From Porphyrobacter sp. AAP82 (GTDB taxonomy: Bacteria; Pseudomonadota; Alphaproteobacteria; Sphingomonadales; Sphingomonadaceae): a DNA stretch of 52,880 nucleotides. Below, piece after piece: positions 8,479-16,352 of the stretch. The notes below the pieces were generated by a model. It saw only the letters and a list, made by a program, of their open reading frames with translations, was not told the DNA's origin and did not search any database. Within the stretch, counting starts at the first letter, position 1. Each line of letters opens with the position of its first letter. The position numbers and the translations under genes are program-made. The DNA lies in assembly GCF_000331285.1 (NCBI RefSeq), contig NZ_ANFX01000032.1, positions 169,019 through 221,898 on the forward strand, in the 5' to 3' direction.

Positions 8479-8909
8479 TGAGCGACTGGCAAGAGGGCGC
8501 AGCGGGCCAGACGCCGCTGCCCTATCCCTTCTATATCGATATCGTCACCAAGCGGTATTTCGACGGGGTCGACAACAAGGTGATGGACCAGGTCCTCGAC
8601 TGCTTCACCGCCGATGCGGTGCTGACCGAAGTCACCAGCAACACCGTCCACCAGGGCCGTGAGGCGATCCGGGCAATGTTCGTCAAGCTGTTCGCCGATT
8701 TCGAGAGCATCTGGCACGGCAACTTCGTCCATACTGCGGACCCTGCGACCAACGCGGTCTGCTCGCAGTTCACCGTGCTCATCACCCCCAATAGCGGCGA
8801 TGAGCTGCGCTACGAGAACTGCAACCGCTTCTACCTCAAGGACCGGCTGTTCCACCGCGTCTATGTCTACATGTCGGGTGACAACCTGCTGAAGGAAGGG
8901 GACGCCTGA
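8478..8909 (+). CDS. NTF2-like (SnoaL-type) protein 1
   Basis: 143 residues; the start ATG overlaps the racemase-like stop (TGATG). The pattern IDIVTKRYFDGVDNKVMDQV, CFTADAVLTEV, HQGREAIRAMFVKLF and the final VYVYMSGDNLL is that of the cone-shaped NTF2/SnoaL fold. This fold includes small isomerases, hydratases, dehydratases and non-catalytic subunits. No catalytic dyad can be assigned with confidence. It resembles the next gene product, with near-identical C-terminal strands (VYVYMSG), so the two may be duplicates forming a heterodimer. It probably handles an intermediate of the hyu-linked pathway, but the reaction is unknown. Confidence 0.8.
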   Translation: MSDWQEGAAGQTPLPYPFYIDIVTKRYFDGVDNKVMDQVLDCFTADAVLTEVTSNTVHQGREAIRAMFVKLFADFESIWHGNFVHTADPATNAVCSQFTVLITPNSGDELRYENCNRFYLKDRLFHRVYVYMSGDNLLKEGDA

Positions 8910-9319
8910 TGCAGTACGAGCCCACCTTGTCGCGGTCCGAGCTGATCGATTTCGCGCTGAACAAGTATTTCGCGCGGGTCGATGCCAAGGACCTCGATGC
9001 CGCGCTGTCGTGCTTCCACGATACCGCGCTGTTCTGCGTGCAGACCGCCTTCACCCGCCACAGCGGCAAGGCCGAGATCGCGCGGATGTTCGAGGATTTC
9101 TTCGCGGCCTACAAAACCATCATCCACCGCGATTTCACCTGCACCGTGGATGAGGCGAACGGGCGCATCACCGCCTGCTTCACCGCCGAGCTTCACGATC
9201 ACGAGGGCGGCGTGACGCTGCTCTACAACACCAATTTCTGGCGTCTGCGGACCGGTGCCGACGGGCCCAAATTCCAGGAAGTCTACGTCTACATGAGCGG
9301 GGCCAACCCGCTCGTTTGA
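8909..9319 (+). CDS. NTF2-like (SnoaL-type) protein 2
   Basis: 136 residues. The ATG overlaps the stop of the preceding paralogue. It has the same fold cues: LIDFALNKYFARVDAKDLDA, CFHDTALFCVQ, HSGKAEIARMFEDFF and the closing VYVYMSGANPLV. The overlap and shared C-terminus argue for paired function with NTF2-like protein 1, either as a heterodimer or as successive steps. It is not recognisable as any characterised enzyme. The TonB receptor gene follows after a 43-base gap. Confidence 0.8.
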   Translation: MQYEPTLSRSELIDFALNKYFARVDAKDLDAALSCFHDTALFCVQTAFTRHSGKAEIARMFEDFFAAYKTIIHRDFTCTVDEANGRITACFTAELHDHEGGVTLLYNTNFWRLRTGADGPKFQEVYVYMSGANPLV

Positions 9320-9362
9320 TCTTGTCTGCCACCTCTCGCATCCCTCTCAGGAGAGCCGCCTT

Positions 9363-11897
9363 ATGAATATCCGTCTCACTCTTGCCTCCGGCGCGGCTCT
9401 TGGCGCCATTGCCCTTGCCGCGCCCGCCATGGCGCAAGACGCGCCCGAGGCCGCTCCGGCCGCCGAAGAAGAGGGCGCGATCATCGTTACCGCGCGCCGC
9501 CAGTCCGAAACGCTGGCCGACGTGCCCGCTTCGGTCACCGTGCTGACTGCCGAAACCCTCCAGAAAAGCGGCGTCCAGCGCGCCGATGATTTCGTCCAGC
9601 TGACGCCCGGCGTCACCATCGTCACCGGCACCGCCGAAGCGGGCGATACCCAGATCAACATCCGCGGCATCAACGGCGCGCGCGACGCGGAAAGCTCGGT
9701 CGCGCTGGTGGTCGACGGGATCCTCAAGACCAACACCGCGCAGCTGAACCAGAACCAGGGCACGCTGCGGCAGGTCGAAATCCTGAAAGGCCCGCAGGGC
9801 GCGCTCTATGGTCGCAACGCGGCCGCCGGCGCGATCGTGCTCCAGACCCTCAAGCCCGGCGACACGCTGGAAGGCGGCGTGCTGGTGCGCGCGGCGCAGG
9901 ACAACACCTATCTCGCCAGCGCCTATATCGCGGCCCCCGTGGGCGAGGGTGCCGGGCTGGTGATCTCGGGCAATTACTCCACCACCGACGGCTTCTTCCG
10001 CAACCGCTTCCTCAATAATTCGCCGACCATCGACGATCAGGAGGTGTGGGGCATTGACGGGCGTTTCGTCGCCGATCTCGGCCCGGATACCGAGCTTGAC
10101 GTGAAGGCGCGCTTTGCCGACCTGTCGGGCGCCTCGATCAACTTCAACGCGGCCTTCCACCTGCCCAACTTCGCGGGCGTGAATCCGGCATTCTTCGAAG
10201 ACGTCAACGATCACCCGTTCGACTTCTATTCGAACATCCGTCCGACCAACGACCAGACCACCTTCGAGGCTTCGGCCAAGATCGAGCACAAGTTCGAGGC
10301 AGCGACGCTGACGGCGTGGATGCTCTACAGCAATGTCGAACAGTCGCTGACCGCCGACGGCACCTCGGCCGATTTCGCGCGCTTCACCTTCCCCGGCGCC
10401 ACCCCCGCATCGGTCGCGGCGGCCAATGCCTGCGCGGCCTCGACCACCGCGCTCGCCGGCTACCCGCTCAATGCGCCGACCTTCATCGGCACCAGCCCGG
10501 TCCCGTTCATCTTCAACCCCGCGACCGGATCGACCTTCGGGCCCTACAGCCCCACGACCTGCGACGGCACCCAGTTCCAGATCCGCGACCAGAAGGATGT
10601 GAGCGGCGAAATCCGGCTGGCATCGAACGGCGACGGGCCGTTCAACTGGCAGGTGGGCGCCTATTATCTCCACATCGACCGCGAGGTGGGCGTCAGCCTC
10701 GGCGCGGATCTGGGGGCGGGGGTGACGCGCCAGCTCTACAATGCGCCCAACACCACCAACCCCACCACCCAGCTCTACAACGACGCGTTCAAGACCGATG
10801 TCTACGCGGTGTTCGCCTCTCTCGAGGGTGACCTGACCGATCGCCTCAACGTGACCGTCGCGGGGCGTTACGATATCGAGGACCGCAATGTTGCGAGCCT
10901 GGTGCCGGCCGTGCGCGATCCCTTCACCGGCGGGCCGATCAACCCCGGTCAGGCGGTGGTGGGCGGCGTGGTCCAGCCGATCGCTCCGCAATCGGAAACC
11001 TTCCGCCAGTTCCAGCCCAAGATCTCGCTGCGTTACGAAGTGACCCCCGATATCAACCTCTACGGCAACTGGGGGATCGGCTTCAAATCCGGGGGCTTCA
11101 ACAACCAGGGCTCGGCGGCGATCGTCAATTCGGCGTTCAACCAGTTCATCGGCACCAACGTCCAGATCAACGACCAGTACCGCAAGGAAACCTCGAGCGC
11201 CTTCGAGGCCGGGATCAAGGGCAAGGCGCTCGATGGCGTCGTCACCTTCGATCTGGCCGGTTACTACACCAAGATCGACGACATGCAGTTCTTCGAGTTC
11301 TTCGTGGGGGCCTTTGGCCTGTTGCGCGTGGTCTCGAACATCGACGAAGTCGAGGTCTACGGGGGCGAGCTCAACCTGACGGTCGAGCCGGTCAAGGGCT
11401 GGACGCTCTACGGTTCGGCCAACGTCACCGAAAGCGAGATCAAGGCCAATGCCTCGCGTCCGGTGACGGTCGGCAACAAGTCGCCCTATACCGCAGATTA
11501 CACCATCAACCTGGGCACCCAGGTCGATCTGCCGGTGACCGACAGCATCGATTTCATCACCCGCGCCGATTACCGCATCACCGGGCCGACGTGGTTCCAC
11601 ACCTTGCAGGACGATACCAACCCGACGCTGTTCAGCGGGCTGCTGCCGATCTCGGCGCTCCAGCTGCCGGCGGTGGTGGGCAATGCCGACTATTCGATCT
11701 CGCGGCGCGACACCTTCGGGGTGATGGACCTGCGCGTCGGGATCGAGGGAGCGAACTGGTCGGTCACGGCCTATGCCGAGAACCTGTTCAACGAGAAATA
11801 TCTGAACGAGGTCATCACCGCGGTCGAATTCGGCGGCTCGTTCATCTCGCCCGGCGGCCGCCAGCGCTTCGGGGTGGAGCTGGGTTACAAGTTCTGA
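9363..11897 (+). CDS. TonB-dependent outer-membrane receptor
   Basis: 844 residues with a Sec signal peptide ending ...LAAPAMAQDA and an AGGAG ribosome binding site at 9349-9353. The plug domain is seen in LADVPASVTVLTAETLQKSG and INIRGINGARDAESSVALVV. The long barrel ends in the expected aromatic residue (GGRQRFGVELGYKF). It imports a bulky or scarce solute across the outer membrane using TonB-ExbBD energy. In sphingomonads such receptors, unlike those for iron, often sit at the end of a catabolic operon and import its substrate, which fits here. A strong hairpin terminator follows at 11941. The substrate is unknown. Confidence 0.95.
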   Translation: MNIRLTLASGAALGAIALAAPAMAQDAPEAAPAAEEEGAIIVTARRQSETLADVPASVTVLTAETLQKSGVQRADDFVQLTPGVTIVTGTAEAGDTQINIRGINGARDAESSVALVVDGILKTNTAQLNQNQGTLRQVEILKGPQGALYGRNAAAGAIVLQTLKPGDTLEGGVLVRAAQDNTYLASAYIAAPVGEGAGLVISGNYSTTDGFFRNRFLNNSPTIDDQEVWGIDGRFVADLGPDTELDVKARFADLSGASINFNAAFHLPNFAGVNPAFFEDVNDHPFDFYSNIRPTNDQTTFEASAKIEHKFEAATLTAWMLYSNVEQSLTADGTSADFARFTFPGATPASVAAANACAASTTALAGYPLNAPTFIGTSPVPFIFNPATGSTFGPYSPTTCDGTQFQIRDQKDVSGEIRLASNGDGPFNWQVGAYYLHIDREVGVSLGADLGAGVTRQLYNAPNTTNPTTQLYNDAFKTDVYAVFASLEGDLTDRLNVTVAGRYDIEDRNVASLVPAVRDPFTGGPINPGQAVVGGVVQPIAPQSETFRQFQPKISLRYEVTPDINLYGNWGIGFKSGGFNNQGSAAIVNSAFNQFIGTNVQINDQYRKETSSAFEAGIKGKALDGVVTFDLAGYYTKIDDMQFFEFFVGAFGLLRVVSNIDEVEVYGGELNLTVEPVKGWTLYGSANVTESEIKANASRPVTVGNKSPYTADYTINLGTQVDLPVTDSIDFITRADYRITGPTWFHTLQDDTNPTLFSGLLPISALQLPAVVGNADYSISRRDTFGVMDLRVGIEGANWSVTAYAENLFNEKYLNEVITAVEFGGSFISPGGRQRFGVELGYKF

Positions 11898-11940
11898 TCT
11901 TCGGGCCCTTCGGGTACAACGCCACGAGGACAGAAGAAGG

Positions 11941-11990
11941 GAAAGCGCGCGGGGTTTCTAGCGACCCGATCCCCGCGCGCTTTCTTTTGT
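11941..11990 (+). terminator. Intrinsic terminator of the TonB-receptor operon
   Basis: A perfect 14-base-pair stem, GAAAGCGCGCGGGG (11941-11954) with CCCCGCGCGCTTTC (11971-11984), is followed by TTTTGT. The A-rich flank on the other side could make it work leftward too, for the convergent propeller gene whose stop codon lies at 11990-11992. This is the clearest terminator in the window. Confidence 0.88.
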
Positions 11991-12955
11991 CACTTCGGCG
12001 CAGGCTTGCTCCACCATGACAGCGTCTGGTTGTCATGCGCCGAGGTCCACACGCCCTCAGGCGTCCAGCGCAGCGCGCCGCTGCCCACGCTTGGCCCCAT
12101 GCGGGCGCGGATGGCGAGGCTTTCGGCGTCGATCACCACCATCGTCTGGTCCTCGGTGGTGCGCAGCCACACCGCGCCAGCGCCAGTATCGATATCGCCC
12201 CATTTGAGTTTCGGCCCCACCTTGGTGCGCCCGACAATCGCGAGCGCCGCCGGATCGACCTTGGCGACCGTGCCGTCACCCTGTTCCTGCACCCACACCG
12301 CGCCTTCGCCCGCCGCGAGGAAGCCCGGAGTGTTGCCCATCGTCACCTTGCCGGTGACGGTGTTTGTGGCAGGGTCGATGCGTTCGAGCGACGCGCCCTC
12401 GCTCGACACCGCCCAGACGGCATCGAAGCCGAAGGCGAGGTACCAGGTTTCGGCGGTGACCGGGATGGTGGCGATCACGGTGTTGGTCGCCGGATCGATC
12501 CGCGCGACCTTGCCTGCCGGGTCGCTCGGCACCCACACCGACCCCGCGCCGGAGACCACATTGGTCTCGCCCTTGGGATTGCCGAGGCCGGTGGCGATCT
12601 TCGCCTCGACCTCGGCCGTGGCAAGGTTGATGCGGTAGACATCGCCGTCCTTGCAATTGGCGACCCACAGCGATCCCGCCGCGGTCGTCATCGCGCCGCA
12701 GGGGCGCGGCACCGGGGTGCTCGCGGCGAGCCCTGCGGGTGTCCACTTCTCGACGCGCCCGTCATTGGTGACCCACACGGCATCGCCGTCGATGGCGAGG
12801 AAATCGGCAAAGCCGGGCACCTTCAGCGCGTTTTCGGCAAGGTCCGGCACCGGCCCCACGGCATCGTTCGGGGGCGGGCTGTCATCGGCGCAGGCCGAGG
12901 TGGCGAGCACCGCGGCGATGATCGCGGCGAGCGGGCGGGCGACGTTTTTGGTCAT
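11990..12955 (-). CDS. YVTN-type beta-propeller lipoprotein
   Basis: 321 residues from the ATG at 12955, chosen because it gives a proper lipoprotein signal (PLAAIIAAVLATSAC). The mature part is a run of about 40-residue blade repeats of the kind AVWVTNDGRVEKWTPAG, GSLWVANCKDGDVYRINLAT, GSVWVPSDPAGKVARIDPAT and DAVWAVSSEGASLERIDPAT. This resembles virginiamycin-B-lyase-like/YVTN propellers. Such proteins bind ligands or partners in the periplasm; no catalytic residues are assigned. The gene diverges from the ABC-transporter operon across a 180-base gap that contains a TATTAC-N14-GTAATA dyad, so it may belong to the same regulon. Confidence 0.82.
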   Translation of the reverse strand: MTKNVARPLAAIIAAVLATSACADDSPPPNDAVGPVPDLAENALKVPGFADFLAIDGDAVWVTNDGRVEKWTPAGLAASTPVPRPCGAMTTAAGSLWVANCKDGDVYRINLATAEVEAKIATGLGNPKGETNVVSGAGSVWVPSDPAGKVARIDPATNTVIATIPVTAETWYLAFGFDAVWAVSSEGASLERIDPATNTVTGKVTMGNTPGFLAAGEGAVWVQEQGDGTVAKVDPAALAIVGRTKVGPKLKWGDIDTGAGAVWLRTTEDQTMVVIDAESLAIRARMGPSVGSGALRWTPEGVWTSAHDNQTLSWWSKPAPK

Positions 12956-13046
12956 GGCTAATCGGCCTCCATGCGAGGGTAGGGGAGGGAGAGGAGCGCG
13001 CCGCATGAAGGCGCGATGCCTGCCATCGTGGAACCAATCTCACCCA

Positions 13047-13072
13047 TATTACGTTTGCAATCGATCGTAATA
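13047..13072. promoter_or_regulatory. Dyad operator TATTAC-N14-GTAATA (site A)
   Basis: TATTAC at 13047-13052 and GTAATA at 13067-13072 form a perfect 6+6 dyad with a 14-base spacer, 63 bases upstream of the binding-protein ATG and 91 bases from the divergent propeller gene. The same dyad recurs at 15806-15831. Both continue into GTAATAATT and have a TTG-type hexamer (TTGCAA here) at the same offset in the spacer. The geometry, read as NTATTA-N16-TAATAN, matches the NikR-type 6-N16-6 arrangement. Binding by the NikR-like protein encoded at 15849 is inferred. Confidence 0.75.
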
Positions 13073-13135
13073 ATTCATGGTGGACAAACGATCCGACAAG
13101 GCGGATGTTCGCAGGCGCAACATAGGGGACGAATC

Positions 13136-14224
13136 ATGCTCCACCACCTCTCCCGGGCAGCCCGCTTCCTCCTCCTCGGCCTCGCCGCGCTGCTGGTGAC
13201 AGCATGTTCCGGCGGGGAAGAAGAGGCCGCCGCGCCCAAGACCGAATTCGCCATCGGCTGGTCGATCTATGCCGGGTGGATGCCGTGGCCCTATGCGCAG
13301 CAGGCCGGGATCGTGAAGAAGTGGGGCGACAAATACGGCATCACGATCAGGTTCGTGCAGGTCAACGACTATATCGAGAGCGTCAACCAGTACACCGCCG
13401 GCAAGATCGACGGGGTGACGGTCGCCAACATGGACGCGCTGACCATCCCGGCCGCGGGCGGCAAGGATACCAGCGCGATCATCCTCGGCGACTATTCGAA
13501 CGGCAATGACGCGGTGCTCCTGAAGGGCGCGGAAACGCTTGCGGGGATCAAGGGCCGGCAGGTCTATCTCGCCGAACTCTCGGTTTCGCACTACCTGCTC
13601 GCCCGCGCGCTCGAGACCAGCGGCCTCAAGCTCGCCGACGTGAAGACCGTCAACACCTCGGATGCAGACATTGCCGCCGCCTTCGCCTCGCCGGAGGTCA
13701 CCGCCGCGGTCGCCTGGAACCCGCAGGTCACCACCATGAAGGGCGTGGCGGGCACCAAAACGGTGTTCACCAGCGCCGACATTCCGGGCGAGATTCTCGA
13801 TCTGATGGTGGTCGATACCGCCACGCTCAAGGCCAACCCCAACTTGGGCAAGGCGCTTGCGGGGATCTGGTTCGAGACGATGGCGCTGATGGCGAGGCAG
13901 GATGCCGAAGGCGCCGCCGCGCGCGCCGCGATGGCGAAGCTTGCAGGCACCACGCCGGAAGCCTTCGAGGGCCAGCTTGCGACCACTTTCCTCTACACCG
14001 ATCCCAAGGCGGCGGTGGCCGCCATGCAATCGGGCGATCTGCTCACCACCATGACCCGCGTGCGCGATTTCAGCTTCGCGCAAGGGTTGTTCGGGCAGGG
14101 GGCGCAGTCGGCCGATGCGGTCGGGATGGAATTTCCGGGCGGCAAGACGCTGGGCGACAAGGCCGCGGTCACGCTGCGCTTCGACGACACCTACATGAAG
14201 CTCGCCGCGGACGGAAAGCTCTAG
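13136..14224 (+). CDS. ABC transporter substrate-binding lipoprotein (urea/guanidine cluster type)
   Basis: 362 residues from the ATG at 13136, which gives a signal peptide with lipobox LLVTACSGG. The mature protein begins like the SsuA/TauA/NMT1 fold: FAIGWSIYAGWMPWPYAQQAG, then INQYTAGKIDG-type segments. The homologues usually annotated as 'urea carboxylase-related ABC transporter, periplasmic' sit beside DUF1989 and carboxylase genes exactly as here. It is the first gene of a ten-gene operon, 4 bases before the permease. The ligand is probably guanidine, urea or a related guanidino compound, by context only. Confidence 0.9.
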   Translation: MLHHLSRAARFLLLGLAALLVTACSGGEEEAAAPKTEFAIGWSIYAGWMPWPYAQQAGIVKKWGDKYGITIRFVQVNDYIESVNQYTAGKIDGVTVANMDALTIPAAGGKDTSAIILGDYSNGNDAVLLKGAETLAGIKGRQVYLAELSVSHYLLARALETSGLKLADVKTVNTSDADIAAAFASPEVTAAVAWNPQVTTMKGVAGTKTVFTSADIPGEILDLMVVDTATLKANPNLGKALAGIWFETMALMARQDAEGAAARAAMAKLAGTTPEAFEGQLATTFLYTDPKAAVAAMQSGDLLTTMTRVRDFSFAQGLFGQGAQSADAVGMEFPGGKTLGDKAAVTLRFDDTYMKLAADGKL

Positions 14225-14228
14225 GCCC

Positions 14229-15044
14229 GTGCGCTGGGTGACCGCCAATCCGGGGCGGCGCGGCGCTTTGCTGCTTGGCGCGGCGCCGCTGCTGGTGCTG
14301 GCACTGGGCTATGTCATCGCCGCCGCCGCGCGCCATGCCGATAACCCCGCCGACAAGATCCTGCCGCTTCCCGGCGCCATGGCCGCGGCGATGGCGGGGC
14401 TATTGTTCGAGCCTGACCAGTTGTCCGGCCAGTATCTGTTCTGGGCCGACACCCTCGCCAGCCTGTGGCGGCTCGGCGCGGGGCTGGGGATCGCGACGCT
14501 TTGTGCGCTGCTGGTCGGCCTCTTGCTGGGCGCGCTGCCGCCGGTAAGGGCGACGCTCGGCCCGCTGGTGACCGCCATCGCGGTGATCCCGCCGATCGCG
14601 CTCCTCCCGATCCTGTTCATCGTCTTCGGGCTTGGCGAGACCGCCAAGGTGGCGCTGATCGTCATCGGCGTTGCACCTTTCATGATCCGCGATGTCGCGG
14701 GCCATATCGGCGCCCTGCCGCGCGAACAGGTGGTCAAGGCGCTCACCCTCGGCGCGAATTCCTGGGGCGTGATCCTGCGCGTTGCCCTGCCGCAATCGCT
14801 GCCCCGCCTGTTCGAGGCGCTGCGGCTGTCATTGGGCCCTGCCTGGGTGTTCCTGATCTCGGCCGAGGCGATCGCCGCCGATGTCGGCCTCGGCTACCGC
14901 ATCTTCCTCGTGCGCCGCTATCTCGCGATGGACGTCATCATCCCCTATGTCGCATGGATCGCGCTGCTGGCGGTGGTGATGGACCTCGCGCTGTTCCACG
15001 GCAGCCGCCGGCTGTTCGGCTGGGCCCACGCGGGAGGGCGCTGA
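14229..15044 (+). CDS. ABC transporter permease
   Basis: 271 residues from a GTG start 4 bases after the binding-protein stop. About six hydrophobic segments are visible, beginning with RGALLLGAAPLLVLALGYVI. The cytoplasmic EAA-type loop (REQVVKALTLGANSWGVILR) that docks with the ATPase is clear. It belongs to the NitT/TauT/SsuC-like permeases of inner-membrane importers. Length is normal and no defect is seen. Function is inferred from its partner proteins: uptake of guanidine/urea-type solutes. Confidence 0.92.
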   Translation: MRWVTANPGRRGALLLGAAPLLVLALGYVIAAAARHADNPADKILPLPGAMAAAMAGLLFEPDQLSGQYLFWADTLASLWRLGAGLGIATLCALLVGLLLGALPPVRATLGPLVTAIAVIPPIALLPILFIVFGLGETAKVALIVIGVAPFMIRDVAGHIGALPREQVVKALTLGANSWGVILRVALPQSLPRLFEALRLSLGPAWVFLISAEAIAADVGLGYRIFLVRRYLAMDVIIPYVAWIALLAVVMDLALFHGSRRLFGWAHAGGR

Positions 15045-15047
15045 GCG

Positions 15048-15836
15048 ATGCTGTCGCTGCGCAACATCTGGGTCGAATATGGCGATAAGGTCGTGCTCGA
15101 ACGCGTCTCGCTCGACATTGCCGAGAAGAGCTTCGTCTCGATCATCGGCCCGTCGGGCGCGGGCAAGAGCAGCCTCTTGCGCGTCATTCTCGGGCAGGAA
15201 AAACCGAGCCGCGGGCGGATCACATTGGACGATGCGCCGCTGCCGACCGAATGCGGACCGGACCGCGGCGTGGTGTTCCAGCGCTATTCGGTCTTCCCGC
15301 ATCTGACGGTGCTGGGCAACACCCTGCTGGGGCTCGAATTTGCCGCCTCGCCGATTGCCGCGCGGCTGTTCGGCAGCGCAAGGCGCGCGGCCATTGCCGA
15401 GGCCGAGGCGATGCTCGAGCAAGTGGGCCTTGCCGACAGCCGCCACCTTTATCCCGCACAGATGTCGGGCGGGATGCAGCAGCGCCTGGCCATCGCGCAG
15501 GCGCTGATCAAGCGGCCGCGCAACCTGTTGCTCGACGAGCCTTTCGGCGCGCTCGATCCGGGCATCCGGGGCGACATGCACACGCTCATCACCCGCCTGT
15601 GGCGCGAAAATGGCCTGACCGTCATCATGGTCACCCACGACATCAAGGAGGCCTTCGGGCTCGGCACCCGGGTGCTCACGCTCGACAAGCGCCGCCACGA
15701 TCCGCACGCCCCGCAGCGCTACGGGGCCGGCGTGGTCTATGACCTCGAACTGACCCGCAAACAGGCCGGAGCCGTCCCGCTGGCCGCAGCGGCGGAAGAG
15801 GTCGGTATTACGATTGACACATTAGGTAATAATTGA
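15048..15836 (+). CDS. ABC transporter ATP-binding protein
   Basis: 262 residues, starting 3 bases after the permease. Walker A GPSGAGKSSLLR (about residue 34), the signature MSGGMQQRLAIAQAL, Walker B NLLLDEPFGALDPG and the switch histidine in MVTHDIKE are all intact. It energises the importer with the two preceding gene products at the inner membrane. Its last codons overlap the second TATTAC-N14-GTAATA dyad, so the downstream genes can have an internal promoter. Confidence 0.95.
   Translation: MLSLRNIWVEYGDKVVLERVSLDIAEKSFVSIIGPSGAGKSSLLRVILGQEKPSRGRITLDDAPLPTECGPDRGVVFQRYSVFPHLTVLGNTLLGLEFAASPIAARLFGSARRAAIAEAEAMLEQVGLADSRHLYPAQMSGGMQQRLAIAQALIKRPRNLLLDEPFGALDPGIRGDMHTLITRLWRENGLTVIMVTHDIKEAFGLGTRVLTLDKRRHDPHAPQRYGAGVVYDLELTRKQAGAVPLAAAAEEVGITIDTLGNN
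15806..15831. promoter_or_regulatory. Dyad operator TATTAC-N14-GTAATA (site B)
   Basis: TATTAC at 15806-15811 and GTAATA at 15826-15831 repeat site A exactly in arms and spacing. The site lies in the final codons of the ATPase gene, 17 bases before the ATG of the NikR-like gene. A consensus -35-like TTGACA (15814-15819) lies inside the spacer at the same offset as TTGCAA in site A. No good -10 was identified. An autoregulatory internal promoter for the regulator and degradation genes is inferred. Confidence 0.75.
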
Positions 15837-15848
15837 GATGCCGGTCCT

Positions 15849-16352
15849 ATGAGCTCCTCCGAACCCACCGGGCCCGTATCAGCAGGATTGGCGCGCCTGT
15901 CCATGAGCCTGCCGGCAAACCTGTTCCGCCAGCTCGACATGATGGTCGAAGAGCGCGGGCTCCCGTCGCGCTCGCAGCTGATCGCCGAACTGATCCGCCA
16001 TGCGCTCGCCGAGCACGAGGCGCTGACGCGGCCCGACGAGACGCTCGCGGGGACGGTGACGATCGTCTACCAGGGCGGCGGCGGGCGAGTCCGCCAGCAG
16101 CTTGCCGAGACGCAGGGGGATTACCTCAAGGAGGTGATCTCCTCGCAGCACGTCTTCCTCGAGGAAGACCAGTCGCTCGAAGTGCTGCTGGTGCAGGGCC
16201 CGGCGGTGCGGCTGAAGCAGCTGTGCGATGCCTTGCGGGCGATCCGCGGCGTGCAGCAATTGCAGCTGGTCACCACCACCGCGCTGCTCCCGCCGCTGCA
16301 CGAGCAGGACGTGCTCCCTGGCGCCATTTCTCCTCGGGAGGCGGCCGAATGA
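15849..16352 (+). CDS. NikR-like ribbon-helix-helix regulator with altered metal site
   Basis: 167 residues. Residues about 13-60 form a CopG/ribbon-helix-helix DNA-binding unit (ARLSMSLPANLFRQLD, RGLPSRSQLIAELIRHAL). Residues about 67-145 align with the NikR ACT-like regulatory domain (GTVTIVYQ, SLEVLLVQGP, LRAIRGVQQLQL). Aligned by hand to E. coli NikR, the nickel ligands His76, His87, His89 and Cys95 become Gly90, His101, Phe103 and Ser109, so only one of four remains. The protein therefore probably senses something other than nickel, perhaps the substrate. Its gene is embedded between transporter and enzymes, preceded by site B, and overlaps the next start by 4 bases. It also carries about 12 extra N-terminal residues and a C-terminal tail. 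Confidence 0.88.
   Translation: MSSSEPTGPVSAGLARLSMSLPANLFRQLDMMVEERGLPSRSQLIAELIRHALAEHEALTRPDETLAGTVTIVYQGGGGRVRQQLAETQGDYLKEVISSQHVFLEEDQSLEVLLVQGPAVRLKQLCDALRAIRGVQQLQLVTTTALLPPLHEQDVLPGAISPREAAE

Noticed and set aside
9180..11600. Long minus-strand open frame opposite the TonB receptor
   Set aside because: Antisense shadow of a well-defined receptor; low-complexity charged product and no ribosome binding site.
12956..13135. Possible guanidine riboswitch in the operon leader (ATCCG-ACAAGG-CGGAT hairpin; an ACGA near the start codon)
   Set aside because: The hairpin loop and flanks do not match the conserved cores of guanidine class I, II or III that I know, and the gap is mostly occupied by the dyad and divergent promoter. 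A covariance search would decide.
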